The notes: generated by a model from the letters alone, not told the origin. 53,611 nucleotides of DNA from JAVKEN01 sp040221415 (GCA_040221415.1 JAVKEN010000018.1:1-53611), one strand, 5' to 3'. Numbered from the stretch's first letter, positions 17,073 to 26,781 are shown. Program-made: numbers and translations.

Positions 17073-18458
17073 TTAACCCTTCCTTTTCTGCGTTATAGCA
17101 GATAATTTTTCATGTTGATAAAACTGATCAACATCCTTTGATGAGCCAATGCCTTTACTTATTATTCTGAATATATAATAGATCCCTACTCCAAAAGAAA
17201 TTGTGTATATCACTATAAAGGTTAGTAATGACCAGGCTACTTGTGGGCCAAGAATAGCCGGCGAGACACCATCTGCTGTTCTTATTATACCGTAAGCAAC
17301 ATAAGGTTGCCTTCCTATCTCCGTAACAAACCACCCAGCTAATAAGGCAATGAATCCTGAAGGTGCCATAACTAACCACCAATAATGTAACCACTTGCTA
17401 GTAAATAATTTTTTACGAAGATACTGAATTGCACTCACTAATCCAGTGCATATCATTAGTAATCCAATTCCTACCATCACTCTAAAGGAAAAAAATACTG
17501 GAGCTACAGGCGGAAGCTCACTTTTCTTCCAAGTTTTCAAACCACGTATTGTACCATCCCAGCTATGCGTCAAAATGATACTACTTAAGTGCGGTATTAT
17601 AATTTCATCATAATTCTTTTGTTTTTCTTGATCTGGAATAGCAAATACACGTAAACCAGCACCTTTCTCAGTTTCCCAAATTCCTTCCATGGCAGAAATT
17701 TTAATTGGTTGGTGCTTTAAAGTGTTGAGACCATGTGCATCACCAATAAAAGCCTGTATCGGAGCCGCCAAAAATGCCATTAAAGTTGCCATTGCCAACA
17801 TAATTTTTGCCTGCTCTACACATTTTTTCTTAATTAGATAATAAGCCCCTACACCTCCAACCACAAAGCTTGTAGTTAGATATGCTGCAGTAATCATATG
17901 CATGAACCTATAGGGAAAAGATGCATTGAAAATAATATCTAACCAGTTTAAAGGCATTAATCTGCCATCAGCTGCAACTTCGTATCCTGATGGTGTTTGC
18001 ATCCAACTATTAGCAGATAGAATCCAAAACGCAGAAATCAAAGTTCCAACAGCAACAATGCAAGTCGAAACAAAATGCATTCTAGGGCTTACCCTACCCC
18101 AACCAAATAACATAATACCCAAAAATGATGCTTCTAAGAAAAATGCAGTTAAAACCTCAAACCCAAGAAGAGGACCTATAACATTAGAGACTTTATCAGC
18201 AAATACAGACCAATTTGTACCAAATTGGTAAGACATTACGACACCGGATACTACACCTAAACCAAATGCCACTGCAAAAATTTTGATCCAAAATTTATAT
18301 AGCTGCTTATATGACTCTTTTTTCGTTACTAACCATCTCCACTCTAAAACAGCCAAAAAACTGGCTAAGCCTATCGTAAATGCAGGAAAAATAATGTGGA
18401 AACTAATTGTAAAAGCAAATTGTATACGTGCTAGTAATAGAGGATCAAATTCGATCAT
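17073..18458 (-). CDS. cydA: Cytochrome bd-type ubiquinol oxidase subunit I
   Basis: Haem-bearing subunit that oxidises ubiquinol. It is 461 residues, with nine or so membrane segments. Haem-ligand histidine H21 lies in ISFHIIFPAFTIG; a second histidine is in RFMHMITAAYL. The motif GRQPYVAYGIIRTADGVSP is the quinol-oxidase signature. The loop between the middle helices is short, as in CioA-like enzymes that tolerate cyanide and have high oxygen affinity. A good promoter lies at 18486-18514. Such oxidases are common in host-associated alphaproteobacteria living at low oxygen. Confidence 0.94.
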   Translation of the reverse strand: MIEFDPLLLARIQFAFTISFHIIFPAFTIGLASFLAVLEWRWLVTKKESYKQLYKFWIKIFAVAFGLGVVSGVVMSYQFGTNWSVFADKVSNVIGPLLGFEVLTAFFLEASFLGIMLFGWGRVSPRMHFVSTCIVAVGTLISAFWILSANSWMQTPSGYEVAADGRLMPLNWLDIIFNASFPYRFMHMITAAYLTTSFVVGGVGAYYLIKKKCVEQAKIMLAMATLMAFLAAPIQAFIGDAHGLNTLKHQPIKISAMEGIWETEKGAGLRVFAIPDQEKQKNYDEIIIPHLSSIILTHSWDGTIRGLKTWKKSELPPVAPVFFSFRVMVGIGLLMICTGLVSAIQYLRKKLFTSKWLHYWWLVMAPSGFIALLAGWFVTEIGRQPYVAYGIIRTADGVSPAILGPQVAWSLLTFIVIYTISFGVGIYYIFRIISKGIGSSKDVDQFYQHEKLSAITQKRKG

Positions 18459-18485
18459 AATTATATTTACCGTTTTAACAGATGA

Positions 18486-18514
18486 AGTATAAAGCCCTGC
18501 TATCTTGTTGTCTA
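18486..18514 (-). promoter_or_regulatory. Promoter of the cydABX operon
   Basis: On the minus strand, TAGACA (18514-18509), a 17-base spacer and TATACT (18491-18486), 27 bases before the cydA ATG. Confidence 0.65.
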
Positions 18515-18543
18515 TGCATCGCGAAGGAAATTCAAAAAAACAC

Positions 18544-18572
18544 TGGATTATTTTTTATGAATCACATATATT
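18544..18572 (+). promoter_or_regulatory. Candidate promoter of tRNA-Val
   Basis: A TATATT -10 (18567-18572) with a weak TGGATT -35 (18544-18549) at a 17-base spacer, 14 bases before the tRNA 5' end. Confidence 0.35.
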
Positions 18573-18585
18573 GGTTTCGTCTTTA

Positions 18586-18661
18586 GGGCGGTTAGCTCAG
18601 CTGGTAGAGCACCTCGTTTACACCGAGATGGTCGGGAGTTCGAATCTCTCACCGCCCACCA
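18586..18661 (+). tRNA. tRNA-Val (anticodon TAC)
   Basis: A 76-nt cloverleaf with acceptor stem GGGCGGT/ACCGCCC, anticodon loop TTTACAC, T arm GTTCGAATC and encoded CCA. Its last 13 bases overlap the end of the opposite-strand kinase gene. Confidence 0.95.
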
Positions 18662-19152
18662 TTTATTTTCTCAAGTACTTTTTCTACTGACTCAGCGACA
18701 GGTTTTGAGCTATCTATTACTAGATCAGTGTCATTCCATGGTTGATAATCTCTTGCTTCAACTTTTTGCCAATCAGGCAGCTTTAGTTCTTTAATATCAG
18801 ACTTTCTTGTTTCCACTCTATTCCTGTGCTGATTCTTATCAGAGCAGATAATTTCAATTTGCAAAGCTTTAGACCCAGCTCTTTTAGCAACTGCTAACCA
18901 GTCATTTCTTGTGATCTCAATTGGATTTACGGAATCAGCAACAACGGTCATGCCAAGTTTTAAATTATCTTCTGCTAACGCATAGCCAACAAGATAACCA
19001 GAATCAATGGCCTCATCGACATTTAAGCTCGATTTCGTTATAGCATTTTCGATACTATCGATCCTAATATGCACAGCTTTGAGTTTTTTTGCTATCTCTC
19101 TTGCAATCGTTGTCTTGCCAACACCCGGCAATCCTCCTAAAATAATAAGCAT
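18649..19152 (-). CDS. P-loop kinase of the AAA_33 / adenylylsulfate-kinase-like type
   Basis: A 167-residue nucleotide-binding protein that phosphorylates a small molecule or nucleic acid end, target unknown. The Walker A motif GLPGVGKTT lies at residues 7-15. A later VVADSVNPIEITRNDW stretch is the region that in related kinases holds Walker B and the substrate site. Arginine-rich NRVETRKSDIK probably forms the lid. I use the ATG at 19152, which has AAAGG upstream and places Walker A right at the N-terminus, instead of a start 42 bases earlier. The final codons run into the opposite strand of tRNA-Val. It resembles the zeta-toxin/AAA_33 folds, but I see no antitoxin partner. Confidence 0.75.
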   Translation of the reverse strand: MLIILGGLPGVGKTTIAREIAKKLKAVHIRIDSIENAITKSSLNVDEAIDSGYLVGYALAEDNLKLGMTVVADSVNPIEITRNDWLAVAKRAGSKALQIEIICSDKNQHRNRVETRKSDIKELKLPDWQKVEARDYQPWNDTDLVIDSSKPVAESVEKVLEKINGGR

Positions 19153-19181
19153 GTTAACCTTTAATAAATAAATTAAACAAA

Positions 19182-19394
19182 ATGTCTTTTGCAAATATTA
19201 AAGCACAATTTATGGCTTTATTTAACTTCATAAAAAACTTTATATTATCTTTAGTAGATGCAGCCGGTGGCATCTTAAGCTTTATTTTTATTGTTATTTT
19301 TTGGCTGTTAATAATAATTTTCTTAATAGATAACTTTTTTAAGGTCGCTGTAATAACTCTGCTGATCTTAATATTATTGAAAATTAAGCGCTAA
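19182..19394 (+). CDS. Small two-helix membrane protein of unknown function
   Basis: A 70-residue product. The N-terminal 20 residues are amphipathic (NIKAQFMALFNFIKNFI), followed by two very hydrophobic segments: GGILSFIFIVIFWLLIIIFLI (about 29-49) and VAVITLLILILL (55-66). It ends in KIKR. The gene is divergent from the kinase at 18649, with 29 bases between start codons, and ends two bases before the opposing nupC stop. No family was recognised. The open frame is short and hydrophobic but fills a slot that would otherwise be empty, so I accept it with reservation. Confidence 0.5.
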   Translation: MSFANIKAQFMALFNFIKNFILSLVDAAGGILSFIFIVIFWLLIIIFLIDNFFKVAVITLLILILLKIKR

Positions 19395-19396
19395 TT

Positions 19397-20635
19397 TTAC
19401 ATTAAGACGTTGATGATGGCTGCATTGATGTAGTTAACTAAGCTTCCGGCTATTACTGCCTTCATGCCAAATTCAAGGATCTCTAGTTTTCTCTTTTCTA
19501 CGAGAGCAGTATAAACTCCTATCATTACTCCGATACTTCCAATATTCGCAAAGCTACTAAGCGCGTATAGAGACACCATCCTGGATTTAATCGTAAGATC
19601 TGGAGCTACTTTAACAAGCTCAGTAAACGCAATTATCTCATTCAAAACAAACTTTGTGCCAAGCAACGAACCTACTTTTACAGCCTCATTCCATGGAATA
19701 CCAACAATCCATGCAACTGGACTCATTAAATATCCAAGCAATGTCTGAATAGTAACTGGCGCCATCTGACTTGGAGTGAAGTAAGCAAATATACTATTGA
19801 TTACATCAATCAACGCGACAAAAGCTATCAACATCAGAATTACTTTTATCATCACCTTTCCCCCGTCAATAATACCGCTATACAAGGCATCTAAGGTACT
19901 GTCATACTTTCTGGTTTCTACATCTCCAGCTTCAGTGATTTTATCAAAATGCTTTTCTGGAACAATAATACGCGAAATAGTAATTGCACCAGGAACACTA
20001 ATTAGGGCTGCAGAAATAATATGCGATAAAGAATGCGGGATAACTGGATCAAGAATTATTGAATACAGCATCATTACAGAGCTGGAAACACCAGCTGCAC
20101 CACATACCATTAGTGAAAATAATTCGCTTTTTGTTAAATGTTTTAAATATGATTTAACAATTAGAGGGGTCTCGCTCATACCAGTGAAAATATTTGCTGA
20201 CACACCTAGACCAATTGTACCGCCAATACGCAGAGCTTTTCTAAACATACAAGAAAAACCTTTGATTAAAATAGGCAGAATCTTCCAGCGCATCAAAAGA
20301 GCGCTTATTGCTCCAATCACAATCAATATAGGCATGCCATGAATAGCAAGGATAAAGCCAATATTGCCATTTGACTTATGATCTCCCAACTTACCAAACA
20401 TAAAACTCGTCGCTTTAAGGGTTGATTCACTTACGGACGCAAGCATCTGTCCTATAAATATAAAAAATTGAGTTATTGCAGGAATTTTTAAAATCAAAAA
20501 TGCCAAAAAAAACTGCAGAAGAAAACCACGTACAATATTGAGTTTTTTAATCGACCTCTTCTCACCACTCATTAAAAAAGCGATTGAATAAAAAACTAAT
20601 AAGGAAAGACCTAGATGAAATAAATTATTTAACAT
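19397..20635 (-). CDS. nupC: Concentrative nucleoside transporter, NupC/CNT family
   Basis: An inner-membrane symporter that imports nucleosides with Na+ or H+. The 412 residues contain the family motifs GVSANIFTGMSETPLIVKSYL (nucleoside and cation site) and SFANIGSIGVMIG near the end. The ATG at 20635 is chosen: it gives the usual N-terminus and overlaps the udk stop by seven bases, whereas the ATG 30 bases upstream overlaps udk further. Pairing with udk (uridine kinase) makes an import-and-trap unit for uridine/cytidine salvage. Confidence 0.92.
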   Translation of the reverse strand: MLNNLFHLGLSLLVFYSIAFLMSGEKRSIKKLNIVRGFLLQFFLAFLILKIPAITQFFIFIGQMLASVSESTLKATSFMFGKLGDHKSNGNIGFILAIHGMPILIVIGAISALLMRWKILPILIKGFSCMFRKALRIGGTIGLGVSANIFTGMSETPLIVKSYLKHLTKSELFSLMVCGAAGVSSSVMMLYSIILDPVIPHSLSHIISAALISVPGAITISRIIVPEKHFDKITEAGDVETRKYDSTLDALYSGIIDGGKVMIKVILMLIAFVALIDVINSIFAYFTPSQMAPVTIQTLLGYLMSPVAWIVGIPWNEAVKVGSLLGTKFVLNEIIAFTELVKVAPDLTIKSRMVSLYALSSFANIGSIGVMIGVYTALVEKRKLEILEFGMKAVIAGSLVNYINAAIINVLM

Positions 20636-21261
20636 ATACCTAAAATGTGTCTTATCTTTGAACAAACCATATCGATGGCCACCTGATTTTTTCCTCCTCT
20701 TGGAACTATTACGTCAGCATCAAACTTTGACGGACGAATAAACTCTACAAACATTGGTCTGACTGTTTCAACATATTGCTTCATCACAGACTCAACATCT
20801 CTTTCTCTTTTTAGAACATCACGCTTAATTCTTCTTAATAAACAAAGATCTAAAGGAGCATCTATAAATATTTTAACATCTATTCTTTTTAAAATCTCCG
20901 GAATAGCCAATATTAAAATCCCTTCCAGAATTAAGATTCTAGATGGCTTTATTGTTTGACTGTTATTTGACCTTGTATGTTGCGCGTAATCATATATTGG
21001 CATTTCAATCTCTTCCCCAGCAAAAAGCTGATCAAGATGACTACATAGAAGATCATGATCAAATGCATTAGGATGGTCATAATTTGTTTTAAGTCTTTCT
21101 TCGAATCTGAGATGGGATTGATCATTGTAATAACTATCTTCTCTGAGGACTCCAATACAGAAATCTTTAAAATAATCTATAATTGCTGAAGAAAATTTTG
21201 TTTTACCAGAGCCAGAGGCACCCGCAATTCCGATAATAATTGGCTTATCTTGATTCTTCAA
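20629..21261 (-). CDS. udk: Uridine kinase
   Basis: Phosphorylates uridine and cytidine to UMP and CMP. It is 210 residues, as in the bacterial enzyme. Walker A is GASGSGKT (residues 14-21). The substrate-site aspartate lies in REDSYYNDQ, followed by NYDHPNAFDHDLL, and the ILILEGILIL strand and the RRIKRDVLKRER lid also fit. It overlaps nupC, the nucleoside importer, by seven bases. This is a classic salvage couple in a bacterium that depends on its host for nucleosides, although de novo synthesis cannot be ruled out from this window. Confidence 0.94.
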   Translation of the reverse strand: MKNQDKPIIIGIAGASGSGKTKFSSAIIDYFKDFCIGVLREDSYYNDQSHLRFEERLKTNYDHPNAFDHDLLCSHLDQLFAGEEIEMPIYDYAQHTRSNNSQTIKPSRILILEGILILAIPEILKRIDVKIFIDAPLDLCLLRRIKRDVLKRERDVESVMKQYVETVRPMFVEFIRPSKFDADVIVPRGGKNQVAIDMVCSKIRHILGIC

Positions 21262-21315
21262 ACTCCTACCTTTGATTGACTGGCTTCAACTTAGATCATA
21301 GTACAGCATATTAAC

Positions 21316-23406
21316 CTATGAATGTAGATATTTTTTTGCCTCATTATAACCAAATAATTTGATTAGATTTTTATATTTTTCTTCAGACTCCCTATCATTC
21401 TTGACTATTTCATTAGCTACATTGCTTGCTTCAAATAGTAAATCAGAATGGTATTCGAAGTTAGCAACTCTGTAATTAGGCAGACCACTTTGCTTCGCTC
21501 CTAAAATATCTCCACCTCCTCTAATTTTAAAATCTTGTTCTGCTATATAGAAACCGTCTTCTGATTCCTTAAGGGTCTTCAACCTTGCAGTGCTAGTCTG
21601 ACTGATATTTTTAGAGAACATAAGAATGCAGTGAGATTGTTTATCCCCACGACCTACTCGACCACGAAGCTGATGAAGTTGAGAAAGTCCAAACTTTTCG
21701 GCTTTTTCTACAACCAATAAAGTGGCATTTGGCACATTAACTCCAACCTCAATAACTGTTGTTGAAACCAGTACCGATTTTCTACCCATCACAAATTCGT
21801 ACATCACAGCCTCTTTCTCTTCAACACTCATTTTTCCGTGAAGCAATGAGACTTTATCACCAAAGATTTTTCTGAGAGTTTTATATCTAGTTTCAGCTGC
21901 CGGGGATGTATCATCTGGCAACTCCTCATTTCCTTGAGAACTGATTAGTGGACAAACCCAATAAACCTGCTCATTCAACGCAATTTTCCTCTTTATAAAA
22001 TCTATTATTTCTGGCTCTCGTGATTCTGAAATAGTTCTTGTGTCTATTGGCTTCCGACCTGCAGGTTTGTCCTTGATTGTTGAGATATCAAGATCACCAT
22101 AAATCGACATAGCAAGCGTTCTAGGGATAGGAGTGGCACTCATGATTAAAACATCGCATTTATCTCCCTTATTCATCAGCTCCATTCTTTGCTGCACACC
22201 AAATCTATGTTGCTCATCGATAACAACCAAACCGAGATTCCAAAACTTAACATCTGGTTGGAATACTGCGTGCGTGCCAATAAGAATATGTATTTCCCCA
22301 TACTTAAGGCGATTAAGAATATCACGACGCTTTAATTTAGAAGTTTTACTAGTTAGAACTTCAACAACAACATCACGATTTTTTACTAGCTTCTTTATAT
22401 TATGTAGATGTTGCTTAGCCAGTATCTCAGTTGGAGCCATCAGCACTGACTGCATTCTATCCTCACGAACATTCAACATTGCCCATAAAGCTACAATCGT
22501 TTTGCCTGAGCCAACATCACCTTGCACAAGACGCATCATACGGTAATACTCACCTTGATCTTTCTCGATATCTTTAATAGCTTGCTTTTGTCCCTCAGTA
22601 AGTTCAAACCCAGCTTCTTTTACAACATTCATTGCCAACACCCCATAAAAGTTAACCTCTTTACCTTTTGTAAGTATGGAGCGATTTTTCCTTATAATTT
22701 TTATTGCAATTTGACTTGCCAGCAATTCATCAAATGCAAGTCTTTTTACATTTGCAGATTCAAGATTTATATCAATTTCTGAACTTGGATTATGTACATT
22801 ACTCATTGCTTCATACCAACCACTCCAAGAGTGGTCCTTAAGTATTTTATCAGGTATCCATTCTTCGATAGGACTCGTGTTGATTAAAGCATAATTGACA
22901 GATTTCGAGATAAGTTTTGAATTTAAACCAGCAGTCAAAGGATAAACTATGTCAAGCTTAGCAATTTCTTTTACATTATTATGCACCATAGGATGAATAA
23001 TTTTGTAGCTACCAAACCCACTTCTCTCAATCCTCCCTGAAACAATTGCTTTTGCACCATTCACTAATCGCTTTGAAAGATAATGGGCAGGAAAATTAAA
23101 ATACATTAATTCAATATTATCTCTGCCATCAGAAGCTTCTATTTTGATGTATCTATGTCTACCACGTGTTGCATACGAAGAAGATTTGTTTACAGATAAA
23201 ATTTCAACATTCAATACAACCTGGGCTCTGTCTGGAACTTCTGATAAGTTTGGATAAAAATACCTTTTCTCGACCCGAAAAGGGATATGATTTAAAAGGT
23301 CAAATTTCGTGTTTAAGCCAATTTTAGAAAATATCTCAGCAGTCTTATCACCAATACCCGGCAATGTACTTAGTGGCCTTAAAAGAAAATCAACTGAGTT
23401 GCTCAT
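21316..23406 (-). CDS. recG: ATP-dependent DNA helicase RecG
   Basis: Branch-migration helicase that remodels stalled forks and Holliday junctions. The 696 residues show an N-terminal HhH-like segment (LSTLPGIGDKTAEIF), a wedge/OB domain (50-190), Walker A GDVGSGKT with DEQHRFGVQQR as Walker B, and the C-terminal helicase half with QLRGRVGRGDKQS and the RIRGGGD-like FKIRGGGDILGAKQSG. The length is normal. It lies alone between udk and coaD on the same strand, 18 bases from coaD. Confidence 0.95.
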   Translation of the reverse strand: MSNSVDFLLRPLSTLPGIGDKTAEIFSKIGLNTKFDLLNHIPFRVEKRYFYPNLSEVPDRAQVVLNVEILSVNKSSSYATRGRHRYIKIEASDGRDNIELMYFNFPAHYLSKRLVNGAKAIVSGRIERSGFGSYKIIHPMVHNNVKEIAKLDIVYPLTAGLNSKLISKSVNYALINTSPIEEWIPDKILKDHSWSGWYEAMSNVHNPSSEIDINLESANVKRLAFDELLASQIAIKIIRKNRSILTKGKEVNFYGVLAMNVVKEAGFELTEGQKQAIKDIEKDQGEYYRMMRLVQGDVGSGKTIVALWAMLNVREDRMQSVLMAPTEILAKQHLHNIKKLVKNRDVVVEVLTSKTSKLKRRDILNRLKYGEIHILIGTHAVFQPDVKFWNLGLVVIDEQHRFGVQQRMELMNKGDKCDVLIMSATPIPRTLAMSIYGDLDISTIKDKPAGRKPIDTRTISESREPEIIDFIKRKIALNEQVYWVCPLISSQGNEELPDDTSPAAETRYKTLRKIFGDKVSLLHGKMSVEEKEAVMYEFVMGRKSVLVSTTVIEVGVNVPNATLLVVEKAEKFGLSQLHQLRGRVGRGDKQSHCILMFSKNISQTSTARLKTLKESEDGFYIAEQDFKIRGGGDILGAKQSGLPNYRVANFEYHSDLLFEASNVANEIVKNDRESEEKYKNLIKLFGYNEAKKYLHS

Positions 23407-23424
23407 AATGATAATTATAAATCA

Positions 23425-23922
23425 TTATGTATTGTAATGCGCCCTTAATTTTTTCTCAACATGTGGCGAAACAAATCCTGAAACATCACCTTTTAATTTC
23501 GCTACTTCTTTAACCATTCTCGAAGCAATAAACTGAGTTTTCTCAGTGGCTGGAAGAAATATTGTTTGCACGTTATTATCTAGCTTAGCATTCATCGCAG
23601 AAAGTTGAAACTCATACTCAAAATCAGAAACTGCCCTTAGCCCCCTAATAATTAGATCTGCATTTTGACCTCTAGCAAAATCTACTAAAAGACCCGTAAA
23701 AGATAATGCTCTAATCTTTTTACCATTCTGATTTACACTTTTAAGACTTTGGTTTACAAGATCTAACCTTTCTTCAATTGTAAAGATAGGGTTCTTTGTA
23801 ACATCGCAAGCAACGGCCACTATCAACTCGTCCACTACATCAAGCGCTTTTTCAATAATATCTTGATGACCATAAGTAATAGGGTCAAATGTTCCTGGAT
23901 ACACACCAATCTTATTTGACAT
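23425..23922 (-). CDS. coaD: Phosphopantetheine adenylyltransferase
   Basis: Catalyses the penultimate step of coenzyme A synthesis, transferring AMP to 4'-phosphopantetheine. It is 165 residues with GTFDPITYGH (nucleotidyltransferase H/TxGH motif) near the N-terminus and FIASRMVKEVA as the ISSTxVR-like ATP site. The ATG at 23922 is used, two bases from the gyrA stop; an upstream ATG inside gyrA would add 12 unrelated residues. It is co-transcribed after gyrA. Confidence 0.95.
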   Translation of the reverse strand: MSNKIGVYPGTFDPITYGHQDIIEKALDVVDELIVAVACDVTKNPIFTIEERLDLVNQSLKSVNQNGKKIRALSFTGLLVDFARGQNADLIIRGLRAVSDFEYEFQLSAMNAKLDNNVQTIFLPATEKTQFIASRMVKEVAKLKGDVSGFVSPHVEKKLRAHYNT

Positions 23923-23923
23923 A

Positions 23924-26743
23924 CTAGCTATCTTTTTGATTTTGTTCTGTCTCTTCACTTACTTCCACTGGTGCAGAAGATTCTTCAGAGACATTATCAG
24001 CTGCAGCCCCAGATACTTCTCCAGAAACAGCCTCTCCCTCTTCATCGGATAAATCCTCAGAGTCATCACCAGCATCAGAAATTTGTGCAGCTGCAATTAT
24101 TTTTTCATTTTTAGCTGTTCTAAATAATGTAACACCTTGAGTATTTCTACCAGCAACTCTAACATCATGAACTTTCGTTCTAATCAAAGTTCCCATATCT
24201 GTTATTAACATGATCTGATCATTCTCAATGATAGGCATGCTAGAAACCACATGTCCGTTTCTTTCCGAGGTAATTATATTTATGATTCCCGAACCACCCC
24301 TGTTAGTTATACGATACTCATAAGCAGAAGTTCTTTTACCAAAACCATTTTCAGTAATAGTAAGAATAAATTCCTCATTGCGAGCCATCTCAACAATTTT
24401 ATCATCATCAAGTTCCGAAGATACTCTTGCGAGGACTTCTCTACTATCTTCCATTGTCTCCTCACGCAGAAGTGAACGCTCTGCAACAGGTATCTTAACA
24501 AACGCTGACTTTTCTTCAGTCGTATAGTTAGCACCACTTAAAACCGCCATAGATATGACAGAGTCACCAGAAACTAATTTCATGCCACGTACACCATCAG
24601 AAGTTCTGCTTTTGAAGACACGAACTGCTGACACTGGGAAACGAATACATTTACCACCAGATGCTGTTAATAAGATATGATCCGTGTCACGGCATAGCTT
24701 GACCGCAATAAGGTTATCATCTTCATCAAGACGAATTGCTATTTTACCATTTGACTGCACACGGTGGAAATCCGACAAATCATTTCTACGTACGTTACCT
24801 TTACCTGTGGCAAACATAATGTGTAAATCATTCCAATCTTCTTCATTCTCCGGTAAAGGCATTACAGTTGTTATCTTTTCACCTTCTTTAAGAGGGAAAA
24901 TATTCACAAGAGCCCTACCTTTTGATTGCGCAGAACCAATAGGAAGTTTATATACTTTTAACTTGTATACCTGACCAATATTAGAAAAGAATAGAACTGG
25001 CATATGAGTATTTGCTACAAACATATCTGTAGTAAAATCTTCATCTCTCATAGATAACCCAGAACGGCCCTTACCACCTCTTCTTTGAGCTCTGTAAGTG
25101 GATAACGGCACTCTTTTAATATAACCACCATGAGTTACAGTAACAACCATCTCTTCTTTTTGAATCAGATCCTCAATATCATGTTCGAACTCGTTTTCAT
25201 CGATACTCGTTCTTCTTGGAGTAGCAAACTCATTTTTAATCTCAGCCAACTCTTCTTTTACTATTCCTAAAAGTTTAGCCCTTGAGCCCAATATTTCTAT
25301 CAGCTCTCTTATTTCTTCAGATAACACTTTTAAGTCAGAGCGAATTTTTTCTTGCTCCATGCCAGTAAGGCGTTGTAGCCTCATCTCTAAGATTGCCTTG
25401 GCTTGTTCTTCTGTAAACTTACATTTCCCATCGACAATTTTATTCTTTTTGTCACCCACAAGATCAATCAAAGCACCAACTTCACTAGCAGGCCAATTCT
25501 TCTCCATCAGCTCGGCTTTCGCTGCAACTGGATCTGGTGACTGCCTAATAATACGAATTACTTCATCAATATTTGCAACAGCTATAAACAAACCAATCAA
25601 CAAATGAGCTTTGTTCCTTGATTTATCCAGTAGGAATTTTGTTCTTCTTGAAACAACCTCTTCTCTAAAAGAGATAAAGGCTTTAATCACATCAAGGAAA
25701 CTTAATACTTCAGGCTTACCGTTATTTAACGCAAGCATGTTAACACCAAAAGATGTCTGCAATGGAGTAAATTTATACAGCTGATTCAATACTACATCAG
25801 GATAGGCATCTTTTCTGATTTCAATAACAACTCTTACGCCGGATTTATCAGACTCATCTCTTAAATCTGTAATTCCTTCAATTTTTTTATCACGAACCAA
25901 CTCAGCAATTTTTTCAATCATTCTTGCCTTGTTAACCATGTAAGGCATTTCAGAAATAATAATAGCTTGCTTTCCTTTGATGTCCTCAAATTCAGCTTTA
26001 CCTCTTATAATTACTGATCCACGTCCAGTTCTAATAGCTGAAGTTAAGCCTGTCTTACCAAGAATCACCCCCCCTGTTGGGAAATCAGGACCATGAACTA
26101 CGTCTACTAAATCGTCTTCCGTAATATTTTCATTATCAATATATAGGTTGCAAGCATCAATAACTTCTCCAAGATTATGAGGAGGAATATTTGTAGCCAT
26201 ACCAACGGCAATACCGCCAGCTCCATTTACTAAAAGATTTGGAAATCTTGCAGGAAGCACAACGGGTTCTTGTTCTGAACCATCATAGTTTTCTCTGAAA
26301 TCTACAGTGTTAGAGTCTATGTCTTCAAGAAGCTTATGAGAAACCTTGGCTAAGCGCGATTCTGTATAACGCATAGCAGCAGCAGAGTCACCATCCATTG
26401 AACCAAAGTTACCTTGGCCATCCACAAGAGGAATTCTCAAAGAAAAATCTTGAGCCATTCTTACTAAAGAATCATAAATTGCAGCATCACCATGAGGGTG
26501 ATACTTACCCATAACCTCACCAACAATTCTCGCAGATTTTTTGTAAGGCTTATTGTAATCGCAGCCAGATTCTTTCATAGCATAAAGAATCCTTCTGTGT
26601 ACGGGCTTTAAACCGTCTCTTACATCTGGAATAGCACGGCTCACAATCACGCTCATTGCATATTCCAGATAAGATTTTTTCATCTCATCTTCAATTGAAA
26701 CTTTTACAATACCAAAGTCTTCAGTAAGAGTTTTATCTTCCAT
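23924..26743 (-). CDS. gyrA: DNA gyrase subunit A
   Basis: Type II topoisomerase subunit that breaks and reseals DNA during negative supercoiling. It has 939 residues. The N-terminal breakage-reunion domain carries the catalytic tyrosine Y126 in RYTESR, and the C-terminal wrapping domain carries the GyrA box QRRGGKGRSG, followed by six-blade repeats. The tail is long and acidic (about 60 residues). At the position equal to E. coli Ser83 there is alanine (A87), while D91 is kept. The same substitution is known in Ehrlichia species that are naturally less sensitive to quinolones. Confidence 0.97.
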   Translation of the reverse strand: MEDKTLTEDFGIVKVSIEDEMKKSYLEYAMSVIVSRAIPDVRDGLKPVHRRILYAMKESGCDYNKPYKKSARIVGEVMGKYHPHGDAAIYDSLVRMAQDFSLRIPLVDGQGNFGSMDGDSAAAMRYTESRLAKVSHKLLEDIDSNTVDFRENYDGSEQEPVVLPARFPNLLVNGAGGIAVGMATNIPPHNLGEVIDACNLYIDNENITEDDLVDVVHGPDFPTGGVILGKTGLTSAIRTGRGSVIIRGKAEFEDIKGKQAIIISEMPYMVNKARMIEKIAELVRDKKIEGITDLRDESDKSGVRVVIEIRKDAYPDVVLNQLYKFTPLQTSFGVNMLALNNGKPEVLSFLDVIKAFISFREEVVSRRTKFLLDKSRNKAHLLIGLFIAVANIDEVIRIIRQSPDPVAAKAELMEKNWPASEVGALIDLVGDKKNKIVDGKCKFTEEQAKAILEMRLQRLTGMEQEKIRSDLKVLSEEIRELIEILGSRAKLLGIVKEELAEIKNEFATPRRTSIDENEFEHDIEDLIQKEEMVVTVTHGGYIKRVPLSTYRAQRRGGKGRSGLSMRDEDFTTDMFVANTHMPVLFFSNIGQVYKLKVYKLPIGSAQSKGRALVNIFPLKEGEKITTVMPLPENEEDWNDLHIMFATGKGNVRRNDLSDFHRVQSNGKIAIRLDEDDNLIAVKLCRDTDHILLTASGGKCIRFPVSAVRVFKSRTSDGVRGMKLVSGDSVISMAVLSGANYTTEEKSAFVKIPVAERSLLREETMEDSREVLARVSSELDDDKIVEMARNEEFILTITENGFGKRTSAYEYRITNRGGSGIINIITSERNGHVVSSMPIIENDQIMLITDMGTLIRTKVHDVRVAGRNTQGVTLFRTAKNEKIIAAAQISDAGDDSEDLSDEEGEAVSGEVSGAAADNVSEESSAPVEVSEETEQNQKDS

Positions 26744-26781
26744 TTAAGTATTCTTTAATTTTAAGATATGTGTTACAAATT

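Noticed and set aside
18505..18690. Plus-strand open frame across tRNA-Val
   Set aside because: The reading frame is mostly tRNA sequence (GRLAQLVEHLVYTEMVGSS is a typical tRNA translation), with no ribosome site.
18649..19152. P-loop kinase as a zeta-type toxin
   Set aside because: The fold is related, but no epsilon-type antitoxin gene is adjacent and the upstream small gene encodes a membrane protein, so a toxin role is not supported.
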